Below, in pieces: positions 44,901 to 57,669 of a stretch of 64,000 nt of DNA (position 1 is its first letter; each line of letters opens with the position of its first letter). The notes below the pieces were generated by a model, which was not told where the DNA came from, searched no databases, and saw only the letters and a list, made by a program, of their open reading frames with translations. The DNA is from Hyperoodon ampullatus (taxonomy: Eukaryota; Chordata; Mammalia; Artiodactyla; Ziphiidae), in the NCBI GenBank assembly GCA_949752795.1, contig OX457070.1, positions 39,209,185-39,273,184 of the forward strand, given 5' to 3'. The position numbers were made by a program, and so were the translations under genes.

Positions 44901-47900
44901 GATTCATATGCCAACAATTTTCCCATTCTTTCAAAGATACCTGGATATGGTAAGTGTGCTCTCGTTGAGGCATTGTAGAGTGTTCCCAGCTTCCTAACCT
45001 CTCCACAACTACTGTATTCTGCAGAATGTAAACTGACATGTAGAAATTTAAATGACCCTACTACATCCGAGATTCTTTTATTGAGAGTGGCTATATTATT
45101 CGTGCTAATAATGTTACCATGTGGCACCTTAGCTCAAAGTGCCAGAATGACATCACAAAACAATACCCAAATACACTTAGGCCATCTTTCATCCGAGAAT
45201 CTCAAAGTGCTTTACAAACATTAATTAATTAAAGTTCAGAATTAATTGGATGTATTAATTTTTCACTGTATAGAATAGTCTGTGCAGTTCCATTGATTTT
45301 TATGTGCTAATAAGCTTTGCCTAAGTCTCTCTCTTTTTTCGTTTTGTTTTTCCCTTCATGTGTAAGTGGGTATAAAGAGGAGAGGGAAAAGACTCATGGC
45401 ATTTGGAAGAGTGGAACCTGATTGGAATCTGGACTTTTCAGCTGTCCATGTGTTTTTTACATGCCGGCCCTGTCATAGTGAGGACTGACTCTGTGGGGTC
45501 ACTGCTAACTTTGCCGACGTGACACTGGGGAGCTGTGCCAGGAGCTGAGTCTGAGCTCTGCTGCTTTTCCTTTTTTCCTGGCATGCCAGGTTTTTAACAT
45601 TTTGCTATTGCCTTGACCTAGATTCATATGGAAATAGTGGTGCTGATGTCTGGACAAGGCAGGGACAGTTGGTGATTGTGTGGCTTAAGTGCCTATAAAA
45701 TATGACCCAAATGTCTGAAAGGGGAAAAATGCTGACAAATCAGATCTTTTCACAGTAGAGTTTGGTTTGAATAAATACGCCTAAGGATCAGAATTTTTTC
45801 TCTGGAAAGTAGGTGAAAAAAAAAATCTTTAAAAACCAAAAAAAAAAAAAAAAAATCCAAATGAGTATTACATTATACATCGGGAGTGGAAACTGCAACA
45901 CCCATCTTGAAGGTTCGAGTTTTTTCTTTTTCTTCTTTTGTTTTAATCATGCTAGCTTCCAGCAGCAGATCAGGATTTGGGGTTTGTTTGTATTTACAAT
46001 TGGTATCTTAAAAGATTCATTATGAAATGTGTTGCTGTTTCTAAAGAGGAAGCTGAGGCCCAAGCTGGTATGACCTGGCTGGGCAAATGGAGACTCCCCC
46101 ATCTGCATTCTGTTAGGGAGAACACTGACCCTGTGTGTCGAGGAGCAGGTTGGGGGTGGTATTGCTTACACATGTGTCTGGGAGCTGAGCTGGGCTTCAG
46201 CTTATGAAGGTTTCCTTCTTTCAGGGTCATATACCGGCCAGCGCAGATTTAGCCATCTTGGCCCTGATGTACTCCACATGGCTCACATTCCCAGTCCGTT
46301 TACCCTCGCTGGGGCTTAGCTGCCAAGTCCCCGGTTAGCTCCTTCCTGTTCCCCAAGCTGTTCAGTCCCACATACTGAGAGTGCAGCACATTTCCCGATG
46401 TTGACACTCCTCTGTTGGGGAGTTTTCTTTCATGGTTAGTTCCACAGAAACAACAGAAGCAAAATTTCTGGGATCTGGTAATTTGCCTGGGAGCTGCCAC
46501 CAGTCACTGGCATTGGATTAAGGACTCCTTTGGGCAAGGTGAATTTAAAGGCAGGCAGGCGAAAAATAGGTTCACATGAAACTGGCCTTTTCTTTGGGGG
46601 AGCCAAAGGGCATTTTCCATTTGGGAGAAAATGCTGAATTGTTTTCTGCAGACTTGAGCATTCTTTGCTGTCACTTCTACTTGTCCAGCATCCTTCTCAG
46701 ATCAAGATTATTGGGCTTCTGGGCTCTAAAATTCCCCTACCTGCTTTTGATCATGGGAGGCCTCCCAGTGCAGGAAACCTCACTCCCTTCTCATTCCTGC
46801 CTGGCTGTGCAAACTCTAACCGTTCTTCAAGCTCTAAGCCCCGTCCTCATTCCTTACTGAAGTTTACCTGTCCACTCAGCTCTGGGCTCTCCTCGGCCTC
46901 TGAACTCAACAGTATTATTGTCTGAACTATTTGGCAATGAATCATGTATACCATTGCCTTGTGGCATCTTCTGTATTACATCATTATTAAATTTATATGA
47001 TTTAACTTTTCAGGTGTCAAACAGTTTCTAATACTTTTTGTGGCAGGGACCAAACGTTATACAATCTTTGAATTCTCCTTGGTACATGTCAGATTTTGTC
47101 TCAGTAAGTATTTATTGATTTAAAGTACTCAGGCAAGAAGAGTGAATTATATCACTTCTTTATAAGAAAAATATGATGAATTCTCTGATATTTTTATAAT
47201 ATATATATGTATAAATCATATGTGTGTATAAATCATATGTGTGTATATTTTTTTTATTTGAATGTAGGTTTTAGAAAACAAATTAGTCAGAAAGAGAGAA
47301 GAGAAATTTGTTGGAAGAATATTAGATTACTGGGTTCTGGAGTATCTCTAGGAAATCAAAGGCATCTAGGCTTCTGGGGTATTTTAAGCAGAAACTGAAC
47401 AGTCTTCAGAAATGTAGGCAGCCCTCTTTTTTCTTCAATGTCTCATTTTTGTTTCTCTCTGCATATCTGATTTTCACTCTCTTGGTATATAAACTGACAT
47501 TCTCTGTTGCTATTAGACAGGAACAGCCCCAAAGTTTGAGAATTTATGCTACCTCAATTCTAACCAGATCCAGAAACTGACTAGGTTTCAATCAGCTCCA
47601 ATTCCAAATTCCAGGGAAAGAGAGTCTGACTGACTCAAATTGGATCAGATGACCATTCCAGAACCACTAGGCTATGGCTAAGGGACCAAATTATATAAAA
47701 AATATAGTTACTAGGAGCCCATCCTGTAGAAGGGAGTCAATTCAAAGGAAAGGGAGATTATCATAATCTAGTCAGACTCCCTCAAATTTTATCAATTACA
47801 AATCTTAAATTTGGTTCTTTCCCTGATTTTCAAACTAAGTCAATAATATCACCATTCACTCAGGTCACTGTGATTAGAAGCCTGGACTTTATCCCTGCTC

Positions 47901-48179
47901 TTCTTCTATCTTGTCCCCAGATCCTGTGACTCCTACTTCCTCTCTCTTCTCCTCCTCTTTGTGCCCATTGATCTTGCCTTAACTCAAGTCCTCCCAACTT
48001 GTTACCTGGATTAGTGAAAGAGACTTCACATCGTTCTCTAAGCCTCTCCCACCCATCACTTGCCAGTCACACTCCACATGATTATATTTTTAGACCAAAA
48101 ATCAAATGAGGTCAGTCTCTTGTATTGGAATATAAAGTATTTTCACCATCACCTACATTGATTCATTAATATTCCTTAT
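44901..48179. other. Long anonymous stretch, repeat-poor
   Basis: About 3.3 kb without a confident repeat or gene. A possible very old element lies at 45170-45320 ('aatctcaaagtgctttacaa', 'acattaattaatt'). A small TA/TG-rich duplication of 'ataaatcatatgtgtgt' lies near 47210-47248. A weak L2-like patch lies near 47975-48130. Confidence 0.4.
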
Positions 48180-48455
48180 CTAATATTTGTTCATCACTTA
48201 CTATAAGCCATAAACTTCTTGAGAAGATATAAACAGGAAGAAGATTAAGGCAAAAAAGTTCACAGGCCCCATGGAACCTTGAGAGAAGGCAGAGAAAATA
48301 GCTAATTTTAGACAGGAATAATCAAAATGAAGGAAATAAATAGGGTGATACGAGAAAGAGTATGGGGGTGGGGGGAAATGAAGCTACTTTAGATGAGTCA
48401 GCAGGAAAGTCTTTCTGAGATGATATTTGGATTTTTTTTAAAACAATGAGAATAT

Positions 48456-50738
48456 GAGAAGCCGCCATTCATTTTTTTGTTTTGTTTTGTTTTTTTACAT
48501 CTTTATTGGAGTATAATTGCTTTACAATGGTGTGTTAGTTTCTGCTTTATAACAAAGTGAATCAGTTATACATATACATATGTTCCCATAACTCTTCCCT
48601 CTTCTGTCTCCCTCCCTCCCACCCTATCCCACCCCTCTAGGTGGTCACAAAGCACCGAGCTGATCTCCCTGTGCTATGCGGCTTCTTCCCACTAGCTTTC
48701 TACTTTACGTTTGGTAGTGTATATATGTCCATGCCTCTCTCTCGCTTTGTCACAGCTTACCCTTCCCCCTCCCCATATCCTCAAGTCCATTCTCTAGTAG
48801 GTTTGTGTCTTTATTCCTGTCTTACCCCTAGGTTCTTCATGACATTTTTTTTTCTTAAATTCCATATATATGTGTTAGCATACGGTATTTGTCTTTCTCT
48901 TTCTGACTTACTTCACTCTGTATGACAGACTCTAGGTCTATCCACCTCATTACAAATAGCTCAATTTCGTTTCTTTTTATGGCTGAGTAATATTCCATTG
49001 TATATATGTGCCACATCTTCTTTATCCATTCATCCGATGATGGACACTTAGGTTGTTTCCATCTCCGGGCTATTGTAAATAGAGCTTCAATGAACATTTT
49101 GGTACATGACTCTTTTTGAATTATGGTTTTCTCAGGGTATATGCCTAGTAGTGGGATTGCTGGGTCATATGGTAGTTCTATTTGTAGATTTTTAAGGAAC
49201 CTCCATACTGTTCTCCATAGTGGTTGTACCAATTCACATTCCCACCAGCAGTGCAAGAGTGTTCCCTTTTCTCCACACCCTCTCCAGCATTTATTGTTTC
49301 TAGAATTTTTGATGATGGCCATTCTGACAGGTGTGAGATGATATCTCATTGTAGTTTTGATTTGCATTTCTCTAATGATTAATGATGTTGAGCATACTTT
49401 CATGTGTTTGTTGGCAGTCTGTATGTCTTCTTTGGAGAAATGTCTATTTAGGTCTTCTGCCCATTTTTGGATTGGGTTGTTTGTTTTTTTGTTATTGAGC
49501 TGCATGAGCTGCTTATAAATTTTGGAGACTAATCCTTTGTCAGTTGCTTCATTGGCAAATATTTTCTCCCATTCTGAGGGCTGTCTTTTGGTCTTGTTTA
49601 TGGTTTCCTTTGCTGTGCAAAAGCTTTGAAGTTTCATTAGGTCCCATTTGTTTATTTTTGTTTTTATTTCCATTTCTCTAGGAGGTGGGTCAAAAAGGAT
49701 CTTGCTGTGATTTATGTCATAGAGTGTTCTGCCTATGTTTTCCTCTAAGAGTTTGATAGTGTCTGGCCTTAGATTTAATCTATTTTGAGCTTATTTTTGT
49801 GTATGGTGTTAGGGAGTGATCTAATCTCATACTTTTACATGTACCTGTCCAGTTTTCCCAGCACCACTTACTGAAGAGGCTGTCCTTTCTCCACTGTACA
49901 TTCCTGCCTCCTTTATCAAAGATAAGGTGACCATATGTGCGTGGGTTTATCTCTGGGCTTTCTATCCTGTTCCATTGATCTGTCTTTATGTTTTTGTGCC
50001 AGTACCATACTGTCTTGATTATTGTAGCTTTGTAGTATACTCTGAAGTCAGGGAGCCTGATTCCTCCAGCTCCATTTTTCGTTCTCAAGATTGCTTTTGG
50101 CTATTCGGGGTCTTTTGTGTTTCCATACAAATTGTGAAGTTTTTTGTTCTAGGTCTGTGAAAAATGCCAGTGGTAGTTTGATAGGGATTGCATTGAATCT
50201 GTAGATTGCTTTGGGTAGGGTAGTAGAGTCATTTTCACAATGTTGATTCTTCCAATCCAAGAACATGGTATATCTCTCCATCTATTTGTATCATCTTTAA
50301 TTTCTTTCATCAGTGTCCTATAATTTTCTGCATACAGGTCTTTTGTCTCCTTAGGTAGGTTTATTCCTAGATATTTTATTCTTTTTGTTGCAGTGGTAAA
50401 TGGGAGTGTTTTCTTGATTTCACTTTCAGATTTTTCATCATTAGTGTATAGGAATGCAAGAGATTTCTTTGCATTAATTTTGTATCCTGCTACTTTACCA
50501 AATTCATTGATTAGCTCTAGTAGTTTTCTGGTAGCATCTTTAGGATTCTCTATGTATAATATCATGTCATCTGCAAACAGTGACAGCTTTACTTCTTTTC
50601 CGATTTGGATTCCTTTTATTTCCTTTTCTTCTCTGATTGCTGCGGCTAAAACTTCCAAAACTATGTTGAATAAGAGTGGTGAGAGTGGGCAACCTTGTCT
50701 TGTTCCTGATCTTAGTGGAAATGGAGAAGCCGCCATTC
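48456..50738 (-). mobile_element. Young 5'-truncated L1, antisense, inserted in L2
   Basis: The insertion is 48471-50723 with a perfect 15-bp target duplication, 'gagaagccgccattc', at 48456-48470 and 50724-50738. The A-tail appears as a T-rich run at the left. It covers the 3' UTR and ORF2 from about codon 648 to the end, so it lacks the endonuclease domain. Sequence is close to the intact copy at 10-14 kb. Confidence 0.96.
48855..50717 (-). pseudogene. Truncated L1 ORF2 (reverse transcriptase and C-terminus)
   Basis: On the minus strand it starts in the reverse transcriptase domain at '[18 protein letters not shown]', keeps '[12 protein letters not shown]', and continues to the cysteine-rich '[18 protein letters not shown]' and the C-terminus 'MLTHIYGI', where a TAA stops it. 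The frame breaks at a 4-base duplication near 50215-50225 ('taccctaccc' on the minus strand) and again near 50085-50160. A stop and small loss follow near 49780. The open frame from 50883 that reads into it starts in the L2 flank and is a chimera without biological meaning. Confidence 0.93.
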
Positions 50739-50937
50739 TTATGAAGACATAGAGGTAGAGAATTCCAAGTAAAAGAAAGAGAAGGTGCACATGCTCTGAG
50801 TCATTAACGAGGTTTTTAAATTTCAGAAGCAGAAGTGTGGTGGGCGTGACTGAGCACAGTGAGCAAGGGGCAGAGTGTGACACAAGGTCAGATCAGAGAG
50901 GGCCAGGGGCCAGGACATGGAAGGCTTGGCTGTCCTT

Positions 50938-51131
50938 ATGCTCTTCTCTTTTTTTTTTTTTAATTGTATAATTGGCATATATTATATTAGTTTCATGTGT
51001 ACAACGTAGTGATTGAACATTTGTATATGTTGGGAAAAGGTCAGTGGTAAGTTTAGTTACCATCAGTCACCTTACAAAGTTAATATATTATTAATATATT
51101 GTTGACTGTATTCTCCAGCTCATGCTCTTCT
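50938..51131 (-). mobile_element. Older L1M 3' end, antisense, with 10-bp target duplication
   Basis: The insertion is 50948-51121. It starts with a T-run and then 'aattgtataattggcatata', 'tagtttcatgtgtacaacgt' and 'agttaccatcagtcacctta', the reverse complement of an L1MA/L1MB-type 3' end. The exact duplication 'atgctcttct' lies at 50938-50947 and 51122-51131. Confidence 0.88.
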
Positions 51132-51770
51132 GTGTTCAGTGGGAATTGAGTACATGCAGAGAGGGGTCTAAGAGAGGAGTCACATTGAAAAGTTTCAAAT
51201 TTTGGACATATACTATGGCTGTTGTGGAAACGGATTGAACAGTGGCGAGAATAGATCAAGGCCAGTGAGATGACTGAAATTGTCAAGACAAAAGGTGATG
51301 GAATAAACCACCGTGAGGGGGAGGCTGGAGGTAGACCTGATAGAACTTGTGATGGAGAAAATGCAGGGGAGGTGAGGAGAGGGAAGAATAAGGAGACTCC
51401 TAAGTTAGGCAGATGTTAGTACCTTTTCCTAAGAGGAGGAGGACTGGGGGAGGAACAGATGAAGGGTGTGTGTGGAGATATAGGGTGCAAGTGTGGAATC
51501 AAGCATGTAAGTTCAGAGATGCCCAACACACATCCAAGAAGAGATATGAATCGGGAAGCTGGATGTTTGAGTCTAAGGAAATATCGAACTACAGAATATT
51601 AATTGGGGACTAATCAGCCTAGAGACAGCATTTAAAGCTGTGGTACTAGATGACATCATCAGAACAGAGAGTGTAGACAGAGAGGAAATGGGGCCTGGAA
51701 CTGAGGCTCAAGGTACTCTAGCATTTACATGTTAGGCAAAGGACCAGCCAGCATGGAGATTGAACAGGTC

Positions 51771-54759
51771 AGCCCAATGTTCCTGTTAACCTAAAAATTC
51801 AGTGAGCTAATGGTCTGGAACAATGTGCATTGCCACAGCTTTCTGGTACCTTCAAAAGAGGAATCATCTTAGCTTCTTTCTCCTAAAGAATGTAGAATTT
51901 GCACAGAAAATGTGTTTGGAGAAAAAGGATAATATAAAGTCAGTATCCCCAGTGGTAAGCCTCCCAACCACCCCCCAGGGCAGTCTGAATGAAAAAATGA
52001 TTATGTACTTAATGTCCACTGAGCACCCTGGAGAGAAAAAGAGCATACTATAATTGCAAAGTATTATTTTTACCATTATTAATACATGAATCATTCATTA
52101 GGAAAAAAGAACAAGGACTTGGAAAGTCAGGAGATAATAGGCTGTTTCTAATGTTGCACAGAAGGAATTGTCCACATAAATCCCCTCCCACTAGGATGGG
52201 TAGCCAGATTTATGCATGCTGAGTGTGTTCTTGTCGCAAAGACAAACTGTGAGCAATAGCTCTTGGAGAGTTTGGTATTTGTAGCCAGGTGGACGTCTAC
52301 CTTGTACCCCTTATTTTTTCCCTTGGTCTTTGCCTACTTTACAGAAGGACTTTTACATAAAAGATCCTAGATGAGAGGAAACTTCTTGAGTACAGTCTCT
52401 TAGAAAGATATCATCCTTCTTATATAGGCAATGTTTTCAAAGGAAGTGTTTCAGTTTTTAAAAGGCTGAAGGAATTTATAGAAGGTTTGGAAGGACATTG
52501 AAGAATACCAAGAATAATCACCAAAATCCTGGATTATCTGCCAGGATACCTGCCACCTAGAACCCAAAGATTTTATCATGAAGCAAAACAAACACACACA
52601 CAAATATGAACATATGCATTTGGATGTATCTTTGGAAACAAAAAACCACAAAAGATTCTGAACTTGATTTGCAGGCTCTTATTGACTAAAATATTTAGAA
52701 TAAACAAAACCAAATTGAATACGCTATTTCTATTCCCATATCTTGTAAAGGGAGATAACTTGCTTCCCCAAACAGACGTTCTGGAATACAATGACCAAAC
52801 GTAAAAATTGCTGTTTTAAAGAAAGGTCCACGTTACACATCTTCAAGTGGGAGATTAAATTTAAGAGGCAAATTAACACTGAAAAGGGCAATAAGGAATA
52901 AAACTAACTTTACATCTTTCTTCATGAATAACAAAGACAGTTGGTAGAAATGTGTACATACCTGTGAGGTGTGTGTGTGTGTGTGAGAGAGAGACGGTTG
53001 GGGTGGGGAAGGGAGGGAGGGAGATACTCAAAGAGAGAGTGACATTCAGAGAGAGAGAGAGAGAAAGAAAGTGATTAGGTCCTGAATTTCTGATAGAACA
53101 TTGGAATGATAGATTCCTCTTCACAAAGAGTACTGGGAGATTGGAAGTGGGAGATTCAGGTGATTTAAATTCCATGATTTTATTCAAATATCACATAGCT
53201 GTTAAGACCAGATTCATAAAACTCTTTAATATGTATAATTTCATAATAGACTAATAATGTTGCGCAGTCCTTCCAGCTCCTGATTATGAAGGCATCTTTA
53301 TTACTGTGTCCTCTGATCCATCTGAGTGTTCATCTCTCCACCATATATTATGAGTGGCGATTGGAAGGTCTAGGTTATCAGCAGTCATGATGGAGAGGTG
53401 GCTATTAAGCAATACCCTTTCCTTTAGAATCATTTTTTAAGCCACATGTAAAATCTGTCCCATTTTTTACCAAAAATATTATTCCCAGCTTAACTAACCA
53501 TCTTATTCACCAGATTTTTTACCAGATGATGTTTTGCTATATCCAGGAATCAAATTCACTCTAAAAAGGAAAAATGTATTACTGCTGAGAATGTTTAAAT
53601 AGATATGCCCTGGGCTCTGACAGTAAATCTAAATACATACTCCAAAAAAATGTAAAGTTCAAAGAGAGTGTTATTATTGAAATAAGAGTAAAATTTACCC
53701 AAATTATAACTTTTGATAAGGTTTTTATTGTTGATTTTTTGTTGCTTAGTTTTAATAAATTCAACTGTATTATTTTTGTGACATGAGATCTAAACTTGCC
53801 ATAGAACAGAAATGCTCTTAATCCAATGCAGATTTACTCATTTAATGAAGAGACACCTGGTTATTTGTGTGTGTGTGTGTGTCTGTATGTTCCCAGATAA
53901 ATTTATTCTTGACTTATGTATTGATCAATTAGACAGCAGATCCTTTAGTCCTACCCTACCATATTGTTGCCGTCAATGTTGAAATTGGCTCTGGAATCTT
54001 GAGCTAGTTAAAATTCATGGTTCAAAAACTGACTTAACTCTTTGAACACACAGATTTAAAAAGTGCATGACTTGTTCTGTTTGCATCTGCTGATACACCC
54101 TCAGAAGTTGTGCATAATCACACTCCATTCTTTAAGATGAAGTGGGGCACAGGTATTCCACTCTGAGCCACAGCACTCTCACTCACATGGTGAACATCAT
54201 ACAGGAAAAGTGGCAGCTAGAACTTGAAACCTAATTTGGGTCAATCCTTACAGACTAGGAAAATATTTTGGACCCTGTAGTTTATGCACAATATCTAGCA
54301 CATGCCAGTTTGTTTAATGAATGAAAAATAAGCAAGTAAATGCCAGTTGACTGGGTTCACAACTCAAAGTCTTGACCTCATTAGTGGTACTGCCTATTAA
54401 TTAACTGAACTGAGGCCCCCAAATAACCCTTCCTCTGTGCAAGAAACCTAACTTTAAAAGATTCCCTCAAAGTATTAACTGAGAACAAGTGCTGAAATCA
54501 GACACTTTAAGAATAGCTGCTTGCCCTGTAATAAGCTACCAATTTGCTCCTTCTTATAGACTCCAATCAAAATTTTGTTGGGGATAAAAATGGAAAAAAA
54601 TTCTTACTGGAGCTCTTTTGTCTGTGGGTGTTGTATATTCCCTATTGTAGGAGCTTTTGCAGTCTATCCGTTTCCATCTGCTAAATACCTTCCAGATTTC
54701 CTAACTGATCATTCGTCTAGGACCCCCCAGTGGGCTTCCTAGAACTGATATAGATTTAT
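51771..54759. other. Anonymous sequence with simple repeats
   Basis: No gene recognised. There is a GT/GA compound repeat at about 52968-53070 and a GT run at about 53863-53884. A weak L2-like end lies near 54285-54350. Confidence 0.4.
52968..53070. repeat. (GT)n-(GA)n compound microsatellite region
   Basis: A GT run passes into GA runs, with a G-rich spacer and a second GA run. Confidence 0.9.
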
Positions 54760-54845
54760 TTTTATATTTCTTCTGTCATTTCGATGGAATTTGAGGAGGG
54801 AGGAGAAGAAACTCGTTTGTTCAGTCAGCCATCTTGATTCAGGGT
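54760..54845 (-). mobile_element. Possible old L1 5'-end fragment, antisense
   Basis: 'gatggaatttgaggagggag' followed by 'gttcagtcagccatcttgat' resembles the reverse complement of the 5' end of old mammalian L1M elements ('caagatgg' start). It is short and tentative. Confidence 0.4.
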
Positions 54846-55522
54846 TGATAACCTTTTATCAGGGCAGCCACAGAGGGACAGAACTCATGCCCCAGATCCT
54901 TTAAAAAGTAATTTTGAGAGACATTTAGCACGTTCAGAAGACTAGAACCTGACCTACATTCTTTCAGTATATTGATTTGCAAAATCCAAGTCTTTCTTTA
55001 CTTTTGTATTTTCTGTGCTTCAGTTCTTTAAAAAGAAAAAAATAGCAAATAGAGAAAAGAGGCTATTAATTGTATCAACATTCCCTCTTAACTCTCCAAG
55101 CATTATAAACATGGAGAGAGTATGAGATAAATTTTTTTTCTAAATGTGTATAACAAGAGAATATATATCAGTCTTGGAATTCCCATCCATTAGATTTTTG
55201 TTGTTTGTTTTAATAAAGAGGAATATTTTTGAGAGAGATGTATTCTTCTCAGGAGGTATATATTGTTTGTGTTTCAATAATTACATATTCTTGGAAGGAG
55301 AAGATAAGACTGTACTAAAGTATATTTTTACTTATTCGTTCTTAGAACATGCAGAATAAAAACGTATGCTTTCCTCTAATCAGGGATTTTTGTGCATTGC
55401 TATATTATTAAAAAGAGAGGTAATATGTCTTAGTGTCATAAAATCATTTAACAATTACAACTAATCAACAAAAGATGGACATAGTGACTACTCTGAAAGA
55501 TGAAAACATGAGACAAGATACT
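54846..55522. other. Anonymous AT-rich sequence
   Basis: Nothing recognised. Confidence 0.4.
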
Positions 55523-56360
55523 ACTCATTTTATTTTTAAATGCATTTTTATTTGAGTATGATTGATTTACAGTGTTGTGTTAGTTTCTGCTGTACAGCAA
55601 AGTGAATCAGTTATACATAGGCATATATCCACTCTTTCTTAGATTCTTTTCCCATAGATCATTACAGAATATTGAGTAGAGTTCCCTGTGCTATAAAATA
55701 GGTCCTTATTAGTTACCTATTTTATATATAGCAGTGTGTATATGTCAATCCCAAACTCCCAATTTATCCCTCCCCCTTGGTAACCATAAGTTTGTTTTCT
55801 ATATGTGACTCCATTTGTGTTTTACAAATAAGTTAATTTGTACCATTTTTTTAGATTCCACATATAAGCAGTATCATATGATATTTGTCTTTGTCTGACT
55901 TACTTCACTCAGTATGACAATCTCTAGGTCCATCCATTGTCACTGCGAATGGCATTATTTCATTCTTTTTTATGGCTGAGTAATATTCCATTGTATATAT
56001 GCACCACATCTTCTTTATCCACTCATCATCGATGGACATTTAGGTTGCTTCCATGTCCTTGCTATTGTCAATAGTGCTGCAGTGAACATTGGGGTGCATG
56101 TATCTTTTTGAATTATGGTTTTCTCTGGATATATGCCCAGGGGTGGGATTACTGGATCATATGGTAGCTCTATTTTTAGTTTTTTAAGGAATCTCCATAC
56201 TGTTCTCTATAACGGCTGTACCAATTTACATTCCCACCAACAGTGCAAGAGGGTTCCCTTTTCTCCACACCCTCTCCAGCATTTATTGTTTGTAGATTTT
56301 TTGATGATGGCCATTCTGTTGTAAGGTGATACCTCATTGTAGTTTTGATCACTCATTTTA
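55523..56360 (-). mobile_element. 5'-truncated L1, older subfamily, antisense
   Basis: The insertion is 55533-56350, flanked by the exact 10-bp duplication 'actcatttta' at 55523-55532 and 56351-56360. Its 3' UTR ('ctgctgtacagcaaagtgaatc', 'cctattttatatatagcagtg') differs from the young subfamily. The ORF2 part covers the C-terminus including the knuckle region (about 56115-56324 on the minus strand) and is not open throughout. Confidence 0.94.
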
Positions 56361-56393
56361 GTCCAGTAATTCATAGAAATTATGGTGGTGGTG

Positions 56394-56420
56394 ATGGTGT
56401 GTGTGTGTGTGTATGTACAT
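56394..56420. repeat. (GT)n microsatellite
   Basis: A short GT run. Confidence 0.85.
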
Positions 56421-57004
56421 ACATGTGTTTAGCTGTCATGCAAGACTTTATTTGAAATCAAGTCTTGGTTAAGTATTTTCTCACTAAACCCAATATGAAG
56501 ATGCATAGCAGGGAGGTGGCTTGTAGGAATGTGCAAGGGCTGCTGGAGTAGAAGAGAGAGAAGGGGAGAAAAGGATGGGGGAAGGGGAAAGGGAGGAACT
56601 GTCATAATGGAGTCTGGTTGTTCATGTTTTAAGTGCCATGGACTGAGTTTTGTATGCCCTTTTAAGCACATTACCTTGACACCCTTTCTCAGTACCCAGC
56701 GCCCTTCTGTTGCTAAGCATCTGCGCAGAAATCTTACTACAGTGCTTCCCCTGAGACATCCCTCAGCAGTGACTAATCCATGTTCTTGGACTTTTTCTTC
56801 TTCTCTGTCCTCATTAATCTGCTCACATCATTTTCGCTTTCTTCAAAACATACCTCTAATTTCTCCCCCTCCCCCATAGAGTATCCTCTGACTAATCCTT
56901 ATGCTAATATCTCCCTTCTCTGATTTACCCCAGAGCTTAGAGTCTACTTTTCACAATAAAATATCTTTCTGGTAAGAGCAGTAGGGGCAAGAAGTAATAG
57001 TAAT
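56421..57004. other. Anonymous sequence, nothing recognised
   Basis: A 116-codon open frame at 56529-56879 lacks any recognised domain and overlaps a purine-rich patch, so it is not called as a gene. Confidence 0.4.
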
Positions 57005-57200
57005 ATCAGCCAACCTTTGTATAATGCTTTAAAACTTACATTGTGCTTTCATTTTTAATCTCACTGAATTTGAGAGAGGTATTACAAGCTCATTTTAATG
57101 ATAAGGGCATAGAAAGGGAAAAGTAATAAGAGACTGTCCAAGGTCAATCAACTATTTAGTTAAGAACAGAGCTGGGAAAGGAAGGTGATACCATACTAGG
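57005..57200 (-). mobile_element. MIR, antisense
   Basis: 'caacctttgtataatgcttt', 'tgagagaggtattacaagct', 'cattttaatgataagg' and 'aagaacagagctggga' follow the reverse complement of MIR. Confidence 0.75.
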
Positions 57201-57234
57201 ATTCACAGAAAACTCTAAAATTCATTTGAGGCAG

Positions 57235-57460
57235 GCCTTCAAGGCTATACAGGCCAAAGTGTTTTGCACCTTGGTCTATATCTGGGCTCTGAAACTTACC
57301 AGCTGTGTGACTTTGAACAAATCACTATTCCACTTTGACCTTCTGTTTTCTATCTCAAGTACTGCCAGTGCTTGTCATGAAAGGAAATGAGATGCAAGGA
57401 CAAAGTTATCTGTTAAAAGTTCAGCTCTGTAAAAATATCAGACACGATAGGACTGTTGTG
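57235..57460 (+). mobile_element. MIR, sense
   Basis: 'ggctctgaaacttaccagct' followed by 'gtgtgactttgaacaaatca' matches the MIR core in sense orientation. The 3' half is more diverged. It lies next to an antisense MIR, so the two are head-to-tail inverted neighbours. Confidence 0.75.
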
Positions 57461-57669
57461 TTTCATGACTTCAGAAGGCACCATTCACATAGAATGAAAT
57501 GCTCCAGGGTCTAATCACAATGTATTACATTTCAATGGTATTCCAATGGAGTTGTGCAATTCCCATGGTTCTGCAAATTGTTTGTTGTTGTTTAAATTTT
57601 CTAAAGGAAAAAAGATAATTGGAGATGTTCACAGAATAATTTGTTTGAAGTCCCCACCTGGACAGTAGG

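Larger units (their letters stand above)
48180..51770 (-). mobile_element. L2 LINE remnant, antisense, split by two L1 insertions
   Basis: Three pieces follow one another in the reverse-complement order of L2: about 48180-48455, 50739-50937 and 51132-51770. The second has 'ggtcagatcagagagggcca' and 'caggacatggaaggcttggc'. The third has 'atggctgttgtggaaacgga', 'ggagactcctaagttaggc', 'gagatgcccaacacacatcc' and 'gatgacatcatc'. The third piece corresponds to the L2 reverse transcriptase region read backwards, but no frame is open. Outer limits are approximate. Confidence 0.72.

Noticed and set aside
50149..50883. 244-codon minus-strand frame with reverse transcriptase motif
   Set aside because: Its first part is L2 flank and the rest is truncated L1 ORF2. 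The junction is the insertion site, so it is not a natural gene.
56529..56879. 116-codon frame
   Set aside because: No recognised domain or splice context and overlap with a purine-rich patch. Composition suggests chance.
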